Shown: positions 31,628-43,743 of the stretch, piece by piece
Numbering within the stretch: the first letter of the stretch is position 1
Layout: every line of letters starts with the position of its first letter
NCBI GenBank assembly: GCA_022457155.1
Contig: JAJGOT010001075.1
Location: forward strand, 1 to 64,000
Direction: 5' to 3'
Length of the DNA stretch: 64,000 bases
DNA from: Cladopsammia gracilis
Lineage: Eukaryota; Cnidaria; Anthozoa; Scleractinia; Dendrophylliidae
Notes under the pieces: generated by a model
Told to the model about the DNA's origin: nothing
What the model saw: only the letters and a program-made list of their open reading frames with translations
Database searches by the model: none
Position numbers and translations under genes: made by a program

Positions 31628-33366
31628 ATTTCGAACACTCAAAAGAATGCACGGAGATGGGAAAATGATGAGGATGTATCAAGTTGCAATGGATGCGAGA
31701 GACAATTCTCCATGACCATAAGAGAGGTTTGTTCTCTATCATGTCTCGTACAAAAGGTTTCCGAAAACTGTCAAAGACCCAAGGTGTTTTCATTAATGCA
31801 TCTGCAAAGCTTGTAAATCTAGAAATAACGAAAATTTTCGAGGAAGATCCAAAGATGTTTTCATTATTATTATTATTTTTATTTTATTAGCTTCGCCAAA
31901 TCAAGTACATATATATACAAAAAAAAATGAGAGAGGCAGGGTATCCTCACCTGCATTGTTTGTAAATCTTTTGAAATCCTTTCATTATTGCTTTATAACA
32001 ACAATTCTTTGTGTGCTTAGCATCCAAAGAGTGCCACAGAAACAAAAATGACAAATGTACTTAAATTGTTACTGTGGGTGCGTTCCTTTGGGATGATCCG
32101 GATCCGGATCACTGATCCAAGATGACTTGGATCATGCTGCATCAAAGGAACCGACGAATCCTTGTCCAGAGTGGATTCGTCGGTTCCTTTGATGCTTCAT
32201 GATCCGAGTGATCTTGGATCAGTGATCCGGATCCGGATCATCCCAAAGGAACGCACCCTGTGTCTTTCTAATCTTTTGCTTTCTTTCCTTCTTTTTCAGC
32301 ACCACTGTCGGAATTGCGGGTAATTATATTGAATTTCTTACATTTGCCGCTAGTACAGGACCACTCAGAAGTTCTGTCGAGGATTCCAAAAATGATGACC
32401 CACTTGTATTTCCTCCTTGCCTCAAAATACTCATCTAGGGGATGTTGTCCTCATGTACACCTAAATGCTTGTGACAAACATCTAATTTCTCTTTACAATT
32501 TCAATATATCGATTAGTGGTGAGGATTAAAATGATCAAATGTTAGTGATCAGCATCTAATTTCTCTCTACAGTGTGAATACATTGTCAAGCTGATACATG
32601 ATGAGAATACAGAAACTGATCAGTATCCAGCGAATGTTCATGCTGTCTCTTGTTTCTCACAGTTTGATTTACTTTGGTGATTGTACAGCAAAAATGCGCC
32701 ACTCACATTGAGCAAGAAACCTGTACGAGTGTGTGACAAGTGTTTTGATGATGTCACGTCAGGAACAGCTAGGGTGAGTTTAAGGATTGCGCTACATTAC
32801 ACTTAATAGAAAAGTTGTATTACAACCCATATAACCGCAATTTGTGTTACATAAAACCTTACTTAGCAGCGATTGTGTTACGTTATACCTCATATAGTGA
32901 TGACCGTGTTACATTACATTTAATAGATAATTACAACCCATGTGTATAACGGCGATTGTGTTACATGAGACCTTACTTAGCGGCAATTATAACCCCATGT
33001 AGCGATGATTGTGTTCTACTACACACCACATGGCGGCGGTTGCGTTACATTACACCCCACATAGTTAAGATTGCGTTATATTGCACTTCAAAATCCGTAA
33101 AGTTACCAACTTTCGACTGCTGACGGCTCTGCCCAACATTTCAGTTCTGTTTGGTTTTCATAACACATAAGAGAAATTGTTTCTACTCAGTTAAAAAGAA
33201 AGAAGAGAACATCGGGTTACTCCGCACTTCGTTGTGTTTCTTGCCTTTCTCATTGCCTTAATTAATACAGTTCGTTTTTTATTTTATTTTTCAGTCATAT
33301 TCTTTAAGTCACAAACAAGGCTTCAGCTATAAACACGCCACAAGATTATATATTGGTGGTAAATAA
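31628..33366 (+). CDS. FYVE zinc-finger protein, EEA1-like (partial gene)
   Basis: Exons 31628-31726 (phase 0-0), 32300-32319 (20 nt, phase 0-2) and 32689-32773 (phase 2-0) are followed by a possible terminal exon at 33295-33366. They encode RRWENDEDVSSCNGCERQFS followed by MTIRE, then HHCRNCG, then KNAPLTLSKKPVRVCDKCFD. WxxD, the first CxxC, the R-HHCR-x-CG basic patch and RVC are the FYVE hallmarks that bind PI3P on endosomes; KNA..SKKPVRVCD matches the C-terminal FYVE of EEA1 best. The expected FCxxC segment (about nine residues between HHCRNCG and KNA) is not encoded by any exon I could find, although the flanking phases join in frame. The last exon (SYSLSHKQGFSYKHA..) is less certain. 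Confidence 0.72.
32077..32257. mobile_element. Foldback MITE with 5-bp TSD CTGTG
   Basis: GGTGCGTTCCTTTGGGATGA at the left is inverted at the right almost perfectly over about 85 bp, including GATCCGGATCCGGATCA. CTGTG flanks both sides (32072-32076 and 32258-32262). The whole 181-bp element could form one hairpin. It lies in the intron before the 20-nt FYVE exon, ending 42 bases upstream of it. Confidence 0.9.
32790..33095. repeat. Degenerate GTGTTACATTACA repeat
   Basis: Motifs such as GCGATTGTGTTACATTACAC and CCCATATAGCG recur about every 40-45 bases with much divergence, in the intron after the FYVE exon. Confidence 0.6.
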
Positions 33367-34232
33367 TTTGTATCAACATCAAATTTCTCCTTACAATATC
33401 AATACATTGCAAACCAGACAGGTGACAAGAATAAAGACAATCATCCAATAGAAGTAGGTGTACCACCAAATTTTGTTGATCAACATGTAATTTCTTCAAT
33501 ATTAATACATTAATAGGCGATAAGAATTAAGGAAATAATCAACTGACGAATACTAAAGAGATTTAACAATTTAGAATCGTGTAATTGTTTCCTTCAAATG
33601 ACACGGAATGTCACAGCAGTTGCCATTTTTTCCTGATATTGTCTCAATATTCTACAAAGAATAATTAAGCATTGAGAACGTTGTGTAACATGACGATTAG
33701 CAACGGAAAGTCTGGTGTTTCTTTTAAGGTCACGCTACTGCTTTTCACAAAGAAAAGGAAAGCGCTTCTTTTAATGGGTGTGCGTAACACAATGAAGACA
33801 GAAGACGCAAAGAGGAATACAGTCTTGTCTCTCGCTAGAAACCGTGTGATGACAATTAGTAAGGAGACTTTGTATTTTAATCTTGTGATCGGATTGGCCA
33901 AAGAATGCCGGTTAGTACTTGGAAGCTAAGGTTTTTCTAACAAAGACAATTAATGCAATATATTATTGTTTTGGAAGACAACAAAATGCAGGTAATTAGA
34001 ATAACCAATAATAATATAAGAAGAACTCATAAGATGTAGGATTTAGGAGCATTTTTGTTAGAAGGGTAAAAAATTTATATAACATTTAAAGCGACAAATC
34101 TAATTATATTTTACTGCAGCGTGTTAAAATTATTAAAATACAATTAATAACTTATTCATTAATTTAAAAATTAAGTGCTCGTCCTTAATTAGATAAATTA
34201 AATGTCAAGGTGTCCATGTTTGCTGTAGACTT
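33367..34232. other. No recognised gene
   Basis: An 85-residue plus frame (33672-33929) and an overlapping minus frame are both open, but neither shows a domain or splice context. The rest is AT-rich. Confidence 0.35.
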
Positions 34233-34437
34233 CGAGCAGTCTCTCTTTTCCAGCTTAGTCCGTCGAGCGAGAAACGAAAAACACATTAGCGAACGGATAA
34301 TTGGCCGCGCGAAACTGGGGGCGAGGCAGGCACGCGCACGTGCCTGCCTCGCCCCCAGTTTCGCGCGGCCATTATCCGTTCGCATGTGTGTTTTGTTTCT
34401 CGCTCGACGGACTAAGCTGGAAAAGAGAGACTGCTCG
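34233..34437. mobile_element. GC-rich foldback element
   Basis: The arms CGAGCAGTCTCTCTTTTCCA, GTCCGTCGAGCGAGAAAC and GCGCGAAACTGGGGGCGAGG mirror each other about a CACGCGCACGTG centre with very few mismatches. The block TGTC.ATGTTTGCTGTA occurs just outside both ends in direct orientation (34211 and 34439), suggesting a larger duplicated target or an earlier tandem copy. Confidence 0.88.
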
Positions 34438-34702
34438 TTGTCTATGTTTGCTGTATTTGTTATGTTTTGAGTAGATCGTACAATAAGTTAAAGTCCCGTT
34501 TGCAGTGTAAATAAACAGGGAATAAATATATTATAGTTAGTTGTATCGTATGGTGCTGTTAATGATCCAATTTTTCCAGAGTGGAATCACATTCATGTAG
34601 ACAGTGAAACAGGACCTTAGAAAAGTTGTTAATGTTGTACTTAAGTTTTTCAATAGCTATTTTTTATTGTATATCTGAAAGTTTCTCTCATTCTTCAAAA
34701 AT

Positions 34703-34866
34703 TCCGAAAAAAAAAAAGCCGAAAAAAAATTCGTTTTTTTTTTTTGCCTTTCTTTCTTTCTCTCTCTCTTCCTTCTTCCCCGCTTCTTATCTTGTCCTTC
34801 AGATCGAACTCCCACCCGTCAGATGTGTAGTCCACTGTCCTTACCACTGCGCCACCAGGACCACGA
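34703..34866 (-). mobile_element. tRNA-derived SINE
   Basis: On the minus strand the head GGTCCTGGTGGCGCAGTGGT (A box TGGCGCAGTGG) and GGGAGTTCGATCTG (B box) are followed by a purine-rich GGAAGAGAGAGAGAAAG segment and an A-rich tail. The pol III box spacing is tRNA-like. No functional tRNA cloverleaf is expected. Confidence 0.72.
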
Positions 34867-35599
34867 TGAAAAGTGACGTATATTTTTTTTGTATTATTGC
34901 TTATTATTGTTCCCAGACTCGCCTCGGCCAAAATTTAATCCTAACTAGAACTAAGAAAAAACGTAGTGAAAATTAAATTTACCTGCAACATAAACTTTGT
35001 TGCCTACTAGAAAATACGTTTCTTTAATCTCTTTTCGAATGAAACACGGACCCGAAACAACGTCTGCTATTACACACTAACACTAAGAAATTAAGAAAGG
35101 CTCCTACTATCAAGCCACCACGTGAATGCAAAAAATTCAGACCTTCCTCTCTCCTTCATGCTTTGATTCATGGTCACCGACCCCCACCCCTGCATCCAAT
35201 CCCCCACCCTCCCTTGCTTCCAATGCCATCACCATGGACAAGGCAGGTGACCACTACATATTGTGGGCTCAATGTTCGCCGACCCTCCCTTGTGTTAGGT
35301 GATTTTGCTCCACTGACCCCTCCCCCCACTCCTTGCATTTAACTTCCCACCCTCCCCTCCCCTCCCTCGAATGCCCTCCCCATTGGTAAGACAGGTGACT
35401 TTTACAGTGGTAACAGCTGATAGAGCAAGCAATTGAGTATAATTTGATCCCACTGCTACAACTAATCAATATGCTTTGCGTATTCATGAGTTTATTCATT
35501 TGGCTGGGGTACTGGAGGATTAATGCACCAATGTATTTGTTATCCTAACAATGTTAAAGTGTGCTATTGCGACCACACCATGGTATTACAAATTGAACA

Positions 35600-35745
35600 T
35601 TTACCCAATACTGGGATGACTGTGAAACCTAATGCTGGGATGACTGTGAACAGTTACCTAATGCTGGAACTATCGTAAACAGTTACCTAATGCTGGGATG
35701 ACTGTGAACAGTTACCTAATGCTAGGATGACTGTGAACAGTTACA
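35600..35745. repeat. 29-bp tandem repeat
   Basis: CCTAATGCTGGGATGACTGT followed by GAACAGTTA recurs four to five times with point differences. Confidence 0.85.
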
Positions 35746-36099
35746 TTAATGTACACAAGAACCAAAAAAGTAGGTACATAGATACACTTGCTATAGTCAG
35801 AGACTCCTTGTCTTAAAGCATTGTACGTCAGTAAGCGCAGTGTTAATTAGATCACTTAACTTCTGTGTTTTATTCATTTTTAGTGCAATCTGCAAGGCTT
35901 TGTAATAGTATAAGGTCTTTGATTTTATTGCATAATTTGTGTTATTCATGTACTTGTTTTGCCCGCCACGATTAGCTTTCCAGCCATTTGCAAAGCAAAC
36001 CAAACCATCCAACTCTTGTATTGTTGTACAAAGAATAAATTGTTGTTGTTGTTGTTGTAAGCACTGGTTTGTACCTTAACTGTTCCTTTCTTTCTGTAG

Positions 36100-36149
36100 T
36101 ATCTATCTCCAAGCTTTTTGGTGACAACTTTAACGACGATTCCCTGTAA
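36100..36149 (+). CDS. Possible terminal exon of a plus-strand gene
   Basis: TTTCTTTCTGTAG precedes an in-phase SISKLFGDNFNDDSL and a stop. The acidic, polar C-terminus and the strong acceptor look real, but no partner exon is identified. It might belong downstream of the FYVE gene if the 33295 exon is alternative; that is speculation. Confidence 0.22.
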
Positions 36150-36557
36150 AAGAAAGAAAACAATGTGTTAAATGTACTACATGTACATTGTATCTATGAA
36201 AAAGGAAACAGGGAATTCTTTTAGACTACTTTCATGAAACAGTTTTTTTTTTGCATGGAAAATTTCTTTTGGATACCTTTGCTACCCAGTTATTTTTGCG
36301 ACTGATTTTCATCTTTTTATGCTCCTCCATCTGCCAGAGAGTAATCCATGTATTTTGCAGTATCAAGAAAAGTGTTACTGGTTAGGAGAGTATTGAACAC
36401 ATCTGTCTGATTATGGTGGTATCTGATTAGGGTGGTATTAATAAATGGATGGATAAATAAATAAATAGAGCAATAGGATGTCAAATCAGAACCACATCTC
36501 TTGTAAAATAAACAACAAAAATCCTGACTCACTTCCATTATTTCCTCCAAAGCACAC

Positions 36558-36947
36558 CGGGCCAGGTGGCACAAGAATTCGGCAGCCCAGGAACAACTTT
36601 TTGAATGCCTTAAGTGAGGGAGCTTAAACTTTGCAAGACGACAGACATTTGAATTCCAAACAATCGTATGTTTTTTGTTTTTTCAATTTAACCGTTTTTG
36701 GCGGGAAAATGACGTCACAAGGGTAATACCAAAATTATTTTTTTCTCGTTATGGCAAAATTAGTCAGTGATTTTTAAAGAACACGTTAAGACAAATTCAA
36801 GTGTGAAAAAATGATCGAAAAACCACGATTGGTTAAAAAGTTATGGCGTTTTAAAAGTTCCTATTGTTTCTAAAAATAGTAACAAAATGGCGGGAAATTC
36901 AAAATTGAGATCTCTGTATCTGCCGAATTCTTGAGCCACCTGGCCCG
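36558..36947. mobile_element. MITE with CGGGCCAGGTGGC termini
   Basis: CGGGCCAGGTGGC.CAAGAATTCGGCAG at the left is inverted at the right (CTGCCGAATTCTTG.GCCACCTGGCCCG). The interior is AT-rich with no frame. A target duplication was not resolved. Confidence 0.85.
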
Positions 36948-37239
36948 CGTGAAGCTGATTTTTGTTTTAAACTGCACAAAAAATAAAAGAATCATAAAAC
37001 TGTTTAACGTCATAACGGTAAGTCATAAAAATCAATTGCAGAGTCCAGAGGAACAGCCCCACTTTTTGCAAGAGAAATTACTGGCAGCAAGGATGGTTTG
37101 TTCCCCTTTTCCATGAAATATTCAATTTGGTCATTCAACATTAGGAAGTGACTGACAGTATTACTAATCCATCACGAGGTTACCCTTAAGCAATATGTCA
37201 CCGGCACCCATTTATATACCTGGATAGAGAGAGACAATT

Positions 37240-37950
37240 TGGAGCATGTGAAAGTAATGCTGAAGAGGTTTTATTTGAATGGTGAGTCATACCATAGGAT
37301 TTCATCTAGAGCATCAAAAGTTAGAACAAATGGTACCATGTAAAAGTACTGCTGAAGAGGTTTCATTTGAATGGTCACACCATAGGATTTCATTAACAGA
37401 CTCAAAAGTTAGAACAATAATGGTACCATGTAAAAGTATAACTGCTGAAGAGGTTTCATTTGAATGATCACACCATAGGATTTCAACAGCAGACTCAAAA
37501 GTTAGAACAAATGGTACCATGCAAAAGTACTGCTGAAGAGGTTTCAATTGAATGGTCACACCATAGGATTTCATCAACAGACCCAAAAGTTAGAACAAAT
37601 GGTACCGTGCAAAAGTACTGCTGAAGAGGTTTCATTTGAATGGTCACACCATAGGATTTCATTAACAGACCCAAAAGTTAGAACAAATGGTACCGTGCAA
37701 AAGTACTGCTGAAGAGGTTTCATTTGAATGGTCACACCATAGGATTTCAACAGCAGACTCAAAAGTTAGAACAAATGGTACCATGCAAAAGTACTGCTGA
37801 ATAGGTTTCATTTGAATGGTCACACCATAGGATTTCAACAGCAGACTCAAAAGTTAGAAGAAATGCTACCATGCAAAAGTACTGCTGAAGAGGTTTCATT
37901 TGAATGATCACACCATAGGATTTCATCAACAGACTCAAAAGTTAGATGAA
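37240..37950. repeat. 88-bp tandem repeat, eight copies
   Basis: Units contain ACTGCTGAAGAGGTTTCATT, TGAATGGTCACACCATAGGA and CTCAAAAGTTAGAACAAATG. The unit starts at 37348, 37441, 37529, 37617, 37705, 37793 and 37881 are mostly 88 apart. Two more copies lie at 38900-39080. Confidence 0.93.
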
Positions 37951-38214
37951 AGTGTGATGTACTAACCACAAAACCACGGCACCTAACTAGAGGAAAGGAA
38001 TTAAAAATACAGCAGATATTAAATATAATAGTTACATTGTTCTGTACTCACCCACTTGGTCCTGACACAGGTTCTTTCTTTTTACTGGCAGACATCGCAA
38101 AGGTAACTGATACATGTAACAACAAAATAACATCGATTTTAATTTTAATTTTTATGATTATTTCCACAATGAAAAGTTTCCTAATATACCTGTTTCACTA
38201 GTACTTGAGCAATG

Positions 38215-38712
38215 TAACTACAATACCCACAGTGCATCATCTAATCAAGTAGTCGTACCCTCATTTCGAACTAACCTCAGGAGATTCTGCCCGAGCGTTA
38301 CTGGAAGATTTTTTTGGAACGGCATTCCACAATTAATCAGAGACAAACCATCTAAAAAGATGTTTAGAAAAGAACTTTTACGCTGGTACCTTGCTCAATA
38401 CTAATGAAACATCACCTTTTTTGAATTTTACCGAGCTATTTTTATAAGCTTTCCTTTACTTTTTTACTAAAATATTACAAGTTTTTTGTTGTACTGACGT
38501 TACTTAGGGGGCACAATATTAGTTTATCTAGATGTGCCCCTCTCCTCTCCTTCCTATATACATGTGATTTAATTTAAGTGGTGTAATTTTGTACTGTATG
38601 TTTTCTTTCCTTGAAAATTTTATACTTTTTTAATTACTTTTCTTTTTTCACCTTATATTCAATTCTGTATTATCATCTGTTAAGGTTTGGAGAAATAAAT
38701 AAATGAAAAAAA
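38215..38712 (+). mobile_element. LINE 3' end fragment
   Basis: The plus strand encodes VPSFRTNLRRFCPSVTGRFF, WNGIPQLIRDKPSKKMFRKE and LLRWYLAQY-stop, the FWNxLPxxIRxxxSxxxFKxxL motif that closes the ORF2 of Jockey/CR1-like LINEs. About 310 bases of 3' UTR and an AAATAAATAAATGAAAAAAA tail follow. The 5' end is truncated. Confidence 0.75.
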
Positions 38713-38899
38713 ACTTTAACTTTTTTATACAACAACTGTAAAATTTGTATCATTAAATTTAATACATGTTTATACTAAACAACAGTTTCAAGGGATATTT
38801 GGCATAAATACTACAAATTACAGTAATAGTAAATTAAATTTAAGATTATTACAGACATCAAAATTCAAGAAAAAAAATTCATTTTGTTAAATACTGAAA

Positions 38900-39080
38900 A
38901 ACAATGGTACCATGCAAAAGTACTGCTGAAGAGGCTTCATTTCAATGGTCACATCATAGGATTTCGTCAACAGACTCAAAAGTTAGAACAAATGGTACCA
39001 TGCAAAAGTACTGCTGAAGAGGTTTCATTTAAATGGTCACACCATAGGATTTCAACAACTGACTCAAAAGTTACATGTAG
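38900..39080. repeat. Two further copies of the 88-bp repeat
   Basis: ATGCAAAAGTACTGCTGAAG..GACTCAAAAGTTAGAAC recurs twice, separated from the main array by the LINE fragment at 38215-38712. The LINE probably inserted into a longer array. Confidence 0.88.
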
Positions 39081-39319
39081 AACCACACTACATGTCTCCA
39101 GCTGTACTGTTCAGTATTTTCTATGTGACGTATGGCAGAATAGGAAGAAATTTCTGAGGGGTTGGGGGGTGTCCACATGAAAAATTTGTCTGGAGGGTAA
39201 GGAAATTCACTGAAAAATCATAAGCAAGGCACAAAGTACATTTTGTAAACTTATCATACATAGGTGAATTGTTTTGACAATCACGAAACAAAACAAACGA
39301 TAATAGTGACCTTTCATGC

Positions 39320-39690
39320 AAAAATAATACGAACGGCAAAATGCATGGCTACTGAACGGATGAAAAAACGGATGGCCAAGCCATTTAAAACGGTTACCAT
39401 GAACGGACGAACCGCTGAGGAGCAATTTTGAATGGATGAAGTTGAATGGCTGAACGGCAGAAGAAAAGTTTCGAATGGATGCAGTTGAACGACTGAACAG
39501 CAGAAGAAAATTTTTGAACGGTCACAGTGAACGGCTGAACAGCAAAATCATTATTCTGAATGGCTGGCTGTGAACGGCTGAATGGCTAAAAAATTATTTT
39601 GAATGGCTCACGCTGAACGGCTAAACGACAGAAGAAAAATTTCAAACGGCTGGCTGTAAACGGCTAAAACGGCTATCGAAAAATTGTGAG
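39320..39690. repeat. Degenerate GAACGGCTGAA array
   Basis: Short motifs GAACGGCTGAACGGC, GAATGGATGAAGTTGAATGG and AAACGGCT recur over 370 bases. The appearance matches the interior motif arrays of the MITEs at 29258 and 43282, but no inverted termini were found. Confidence 0.6.
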
Positions 39691-39718
39691 CCAACAATCA
39701 AAAACACAAGGGCTATAC

Positions 39719-41490
39719 AGTATATATATATATATATACCTACAGTAACCTGTCCACCCCTCATACTGGAAAGAGGGTTGGCACTGTCTGTGATAAATAT
39801 ACACCTACATTAACCTAGCCGAACCTCAAACTGGGAAGAGGGTTGGCACTGTCTGTGATAAATATATACCTACAGTAACCTAGCCGACCCTCAAACTGGG
39901 AAGAGGGTTGGCGCTGTCTGTGATAAATATATACCTACAGTAACCTAGCTGACCCTCAAACTGGGAAGAGGGTTGGCACTGTCTGTGATAAATATATACT
40001 TAAGTAACCTAGCCGACCCTCAAACTGAGAAGAGGGTTGGCACTGTCTGTGATAAATATATACTTAAGTTACCTAGCCGACCCTCAAACTGAGAAGAGGG
40101 TTGGCACTGTCTGTGATAAATATATACCTACAGTAACCTAGCTGACCCTCAAACTGGGAAGAGGGTTGGCACTGCCTGTGATAAATATATTATACTTAAG
40201 TAACCTAGCCGACCCTCAAACTGAGAAGAGGGTTGGCACTGTCTGTGATAAATATATACTTAAGTTACCTAGCCGACCCTCAAACTGAGAAGAGGGTTGG
40301 CACTGTCTGTGATAAATATATACCTACAGTAACCTAGCCGACATTCAAACTGGAAAGAGGGTTGGCACTGTCTGTGATTAATATATACCTACAGTAACCT
40401 AGCCGACCCTCAAACTGTGATAAATATATACCAACAGTAACCTAGCTGACCCTCAAACTGGGAAGAGGGTTGGCACTGTCTGTGATAAATATATACCAAC
40501 AGTAACCTAGCTGACCCTCAAACTGGGAAGAGGGTTGGCACTGTCTGTGATAAAAATAATTAATATATACCTACAGTAACCTGTCCACCCCTCATACTGG
40601 AAAGAGGGTTGGTGCTGTCTGTGATAAATATATACCTACAGTAACCTAGCTGACCCTCAAACTGAGAAGAGGGTTGGCACTGTCTGTGATAAATATATAC
40701 CAACAGTAACCTAGCTGACCCTCAAACTGGGAAGAGGGTTGGCACTGTCTGTGATAAAATTAATATATACCTACAGTAACCTGTCCACCCCTCATACTGG
40801 AAAGAGGGTTGGTGCTGTCTGTGATAAATATATACCTACATTAACCTAGCTGACCCTCAAACTGGGAAGAGGGTTGGCACTGTCTGTGATAAATATATAC
40901 TTAAGTAACCTAGCCGACCCTCAAACTGAGAAGAGGGTTGGCACTGTCTGTGATAAATATATACCTACAGTAACCTAGCCGACCCTCAAACTGGTAAGAG
41001 GGTTGGCACTGTCTGTGATAAAATTAATATATACCTACATTAACCTAGCTGACCCTCAAACTGGAAAGAGGGTTGGCACTGTCTGTGATAAATATATACC
41101 TACAGTAACCTAGCTGACCCTCAAACTGGGAAGAGGGTTGGCGCTGTCTGTGATAAATATATACCTACAGTAACCTGTCCACCCCTCAAACTGGGAAAAG
41201 GGTTGGAACTGTCTGTGATAAAATTAATATATACCTACAGTAACTTGTCCACCCCTCATACTGGGAAGAGGGTTGGCGCTGCTGTGATAAATATACACTG
41301 TATACTTAAGTAACCTAGCCAACCCTCAAACTGGGAAGAGGGTTGGCACTGTCTGTGATAAATATATACTTAAGTAACCTAGCCGACCCTCAAACTGAGA
41401 AGAGGGTTGGCACTGTCTGTGATAAATATATACCTACAGTAACCTAGCCGACCCTCAAACTGAGAAGAGGGTTGGCACTGTCTGCGACAA
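39719..41490. repeat. 66-bp satellite, about 26 copies
   Basis: The unit reads ATATATACCTACAGTAACCT, AGCTGACCCTCAAACTGGGA, AGAGGGTTGGCACTGTCTGT and GATAA. Copies fall into subtypes (ACTTAAGTAACCTAGCCG versus ACCTACAGTAACCTGTCCAC) that alternate in blocks, a sign of higher-order amplification. Confidence 0.95.
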
Positions 41491-42039
41491 AATCACTGGA
41501 CTGTTACCAATGTGTCCCAGATCAGAGACTCTCTGTCAACCAGGATGCTTTATACAGTGGTTTGTTTACGTTCATGTAACTCATTGTAAATGGTGAATGA
41601 AATTGAACTCTTTGGCTGCCATGAAATACAATAACTATTTATATTTGTAAAATAAAAGTATTCAGTAATGCTTCTGTGTAATAGCTTCAGTCAAATTATG
41701 TGCTTTCTTAAGGATATCTTTTGAGGTTTTGTATCATATGAAACCTATATCGATTTGCACAATGCATCCTGGTGGCCAGGGAATCTTTAAAATCCCAGAT
41801 TCTACATGTACATTGTCGCTAGGTTGACTTAAACATTCAATCAAATTTATGCTGATCGCGACTTGACTGTACTATCTTTGTTATCCTCTCTGTCCCTAAT
41901 GTAACATACATGTGAGGCAGTAACATTAATTACTCTTTCAATTTGTCCCTGCATGGACAGTTTTCTGTAGTTTACCTGAAAATATGGTACACTTAACATG
42001 TTGATTGGATGTATACAGTAGTAAGTATTGGTATTCTTG

Positions 42040-42561
42040 GTTTGCACTTACATGTATGTCATATCATAATTCAGAAGCATTAAACAACAGTTTTGGATAC
42101 CAATTATATGGAATTATAGAGAGTTTAAAACTACACATGTGGGCCAAATTTTGAAGTGCAAAAGCATTTTGTTCAAGATTTATAGGGGAATGAGTATTAG
42201 AGATTTTTAAGAAGAAATGTATGGAGTGGTCATCATGGTGCCCCACAAAGGGGCAACCACATTGCAAAATCATAATTACGTGAAAAATCTCATCACAAAA
42301 TATTGTATTCACTATAAGTTCCATAAAATCAGCTTATAAGCATCTAAAATGCAAAAATAGCTTTCAACTGGTTCAATTTTGCTTACTATTTTCATGGCTT
42401 ATCTGACATAGCGTGAAAAATAAATCGCAAGCAAAAAAATTGTTAAAACCTGAAACTTTTTGTGAAAGATTATAACACTGGTATCCACATACCTTGTTAG
42501 AAACAGCTATGTAGGATGTATACTTTAGATTTTTGAATTTTTATGACGTTATGTGCAAACC
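42040..42561. mobile_element. MITE copy related to 48726-49193, inverted
   Basis: Termini GGTTTGCACTTACATG and, inverted, GGTTTGCACATAACGTCA. The body shares CAGAAGCATTAA, AGAGAGTTTAAAACTACACA, AATATTGTATTCACTATAAG and GGTATCCACATACC with the complement of the 48726-49193 copy, with moderate divergence. Confidence 0.8.
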
Positions 42562-42590
42562 AAAAATGCACATGAGGCAAAAATTATAAC

Positions 42591-42761
42591 TGCAGAATAC
42601 CCTGCCACATCGACCACAGTTAGCCGGCCAGGTATGCATACCGCATACCACATAGCCACCTTCTAAGATAGTTTGTCACCTTGAATTGAATTTATTATCC
42701 AGTGTGTACTGAGTTGCCACACCTTTTTATTGACGGGCCCAATGTGGCAGGGTATTCTGCA
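42591..42761. mobile_element. 171-bp MITE
   Basis: TGCAGAATACCCTGCCACAT is inverted perfectly at the right end (ATGTGGCAGGGTATTCTGCA). The target duplication is not resolved. It lies 29 bases from the preceding MITE. Confidence 0.88.
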
Positions 42762-43281
42762 ATTACTCCAAATTACGTTTATCGGCCATTCTATGTAAAG
42801 TCCAGGTCAGATAAGGACGAAAGAAATGCTGATGATCAAATTATTCACGACTTAAAGATTTGTCTCTGAATATTAGCTATAAGAACTTATTATATAATTA
42901 GTCTTAATATATTTTACACGAAAACGGATGGAGAGATACACAGACAAGAGCATGTTTAAGTGTTTTAACCTTCCGCTCTCAACTTTCCAACACTTCTCGT
43001 TTCGTTTGGTCTAGGCTTCAGGCAATACTGTAGTAATTTTTAAACGTTTATTTATCGTACCGGCAATCTCTGCTGATTTTCTGTCCGCATCAGGAGTGGA
43101 ATCTAACTGAGTCGACTCACACAGAAACGAAAATTACTGTATTAAACAAAAAAAAAAGTAGCCCTAAGATATTCTCCTGTCACGCAGTTACCTCTGATTC
43201 TCTTCTTTGCCGTGGTAGAAGATCTCTAAGCTTTTGGCCTGGCCTGTAATGCCTCTCTCTGTTACCGATCAATACTTCCCT

Positions 43282-43743
43282 GAGGGGGACATTGGGCATT
43301 TGCGGTGTTGCGGTGTTGCTAATTTTTTTATGCGGTGTTACGGTGAATCAAATCCCAGCTTGCGGTGTTGCGGTGATCTCAAACCCTACGGTGTGCGATG
43401 TTTGCGCTTTAAAGTCTGCGGTGTTCGGTGGAACGAAATTATCTGCGGTGTTGCCGTTTCCTGTTTGACCCTAAATTTAGCCTCTATATTTTATTTCTTC
43501 CGTACTTATTTATGAAAAGCACGTACCATTATGTTTAATTTGTAACAAAAAGCAGTTCAATACTGTCTAGTTAAACTTCAATACGCTGCTGGTCGCCAAT
43601 CCTAAGCCTTTTCCATTTATAAGTAACTTGACAAAAATATATATTGCGGCGACGGTGTTTCATCGACTTTTCTTGCGGTGATGCGGTGTTCGGTAATTTT
43701 TTTTGCGGTGTTGCGGTGTTCAGAGCCCCCCAATGTCCCCCTC
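43282..43743. mobile_element. MITE with 6-bp TSD TTCCCT and GCGGTGTT array
   Basis: GAGGGGGACATTGGG is inverted at the right end and flanked by TTCCCT (43276-43281 and 43744-43749). Subterminal TGCGGTGTTGCGGTGTT motifs occur near both ends in the same orientation. No coding capacity. Confidence 0.88.

Noticed and set aside
34211..34455. Target duplication TGTC.ATGTTTGCTGTA of the 34.2-kb foldback
   Set aside because: The repeats differ by one base, are about 17 bp long and do not both touch the arms, so they are not a clean TSD; noted only as flanking repeats.
37240..37950. CRISPR-like regular repeats
   Set aside because: The 88-bp units are contiguous tandem copies with no unique spacers, in a eukaryotic context.
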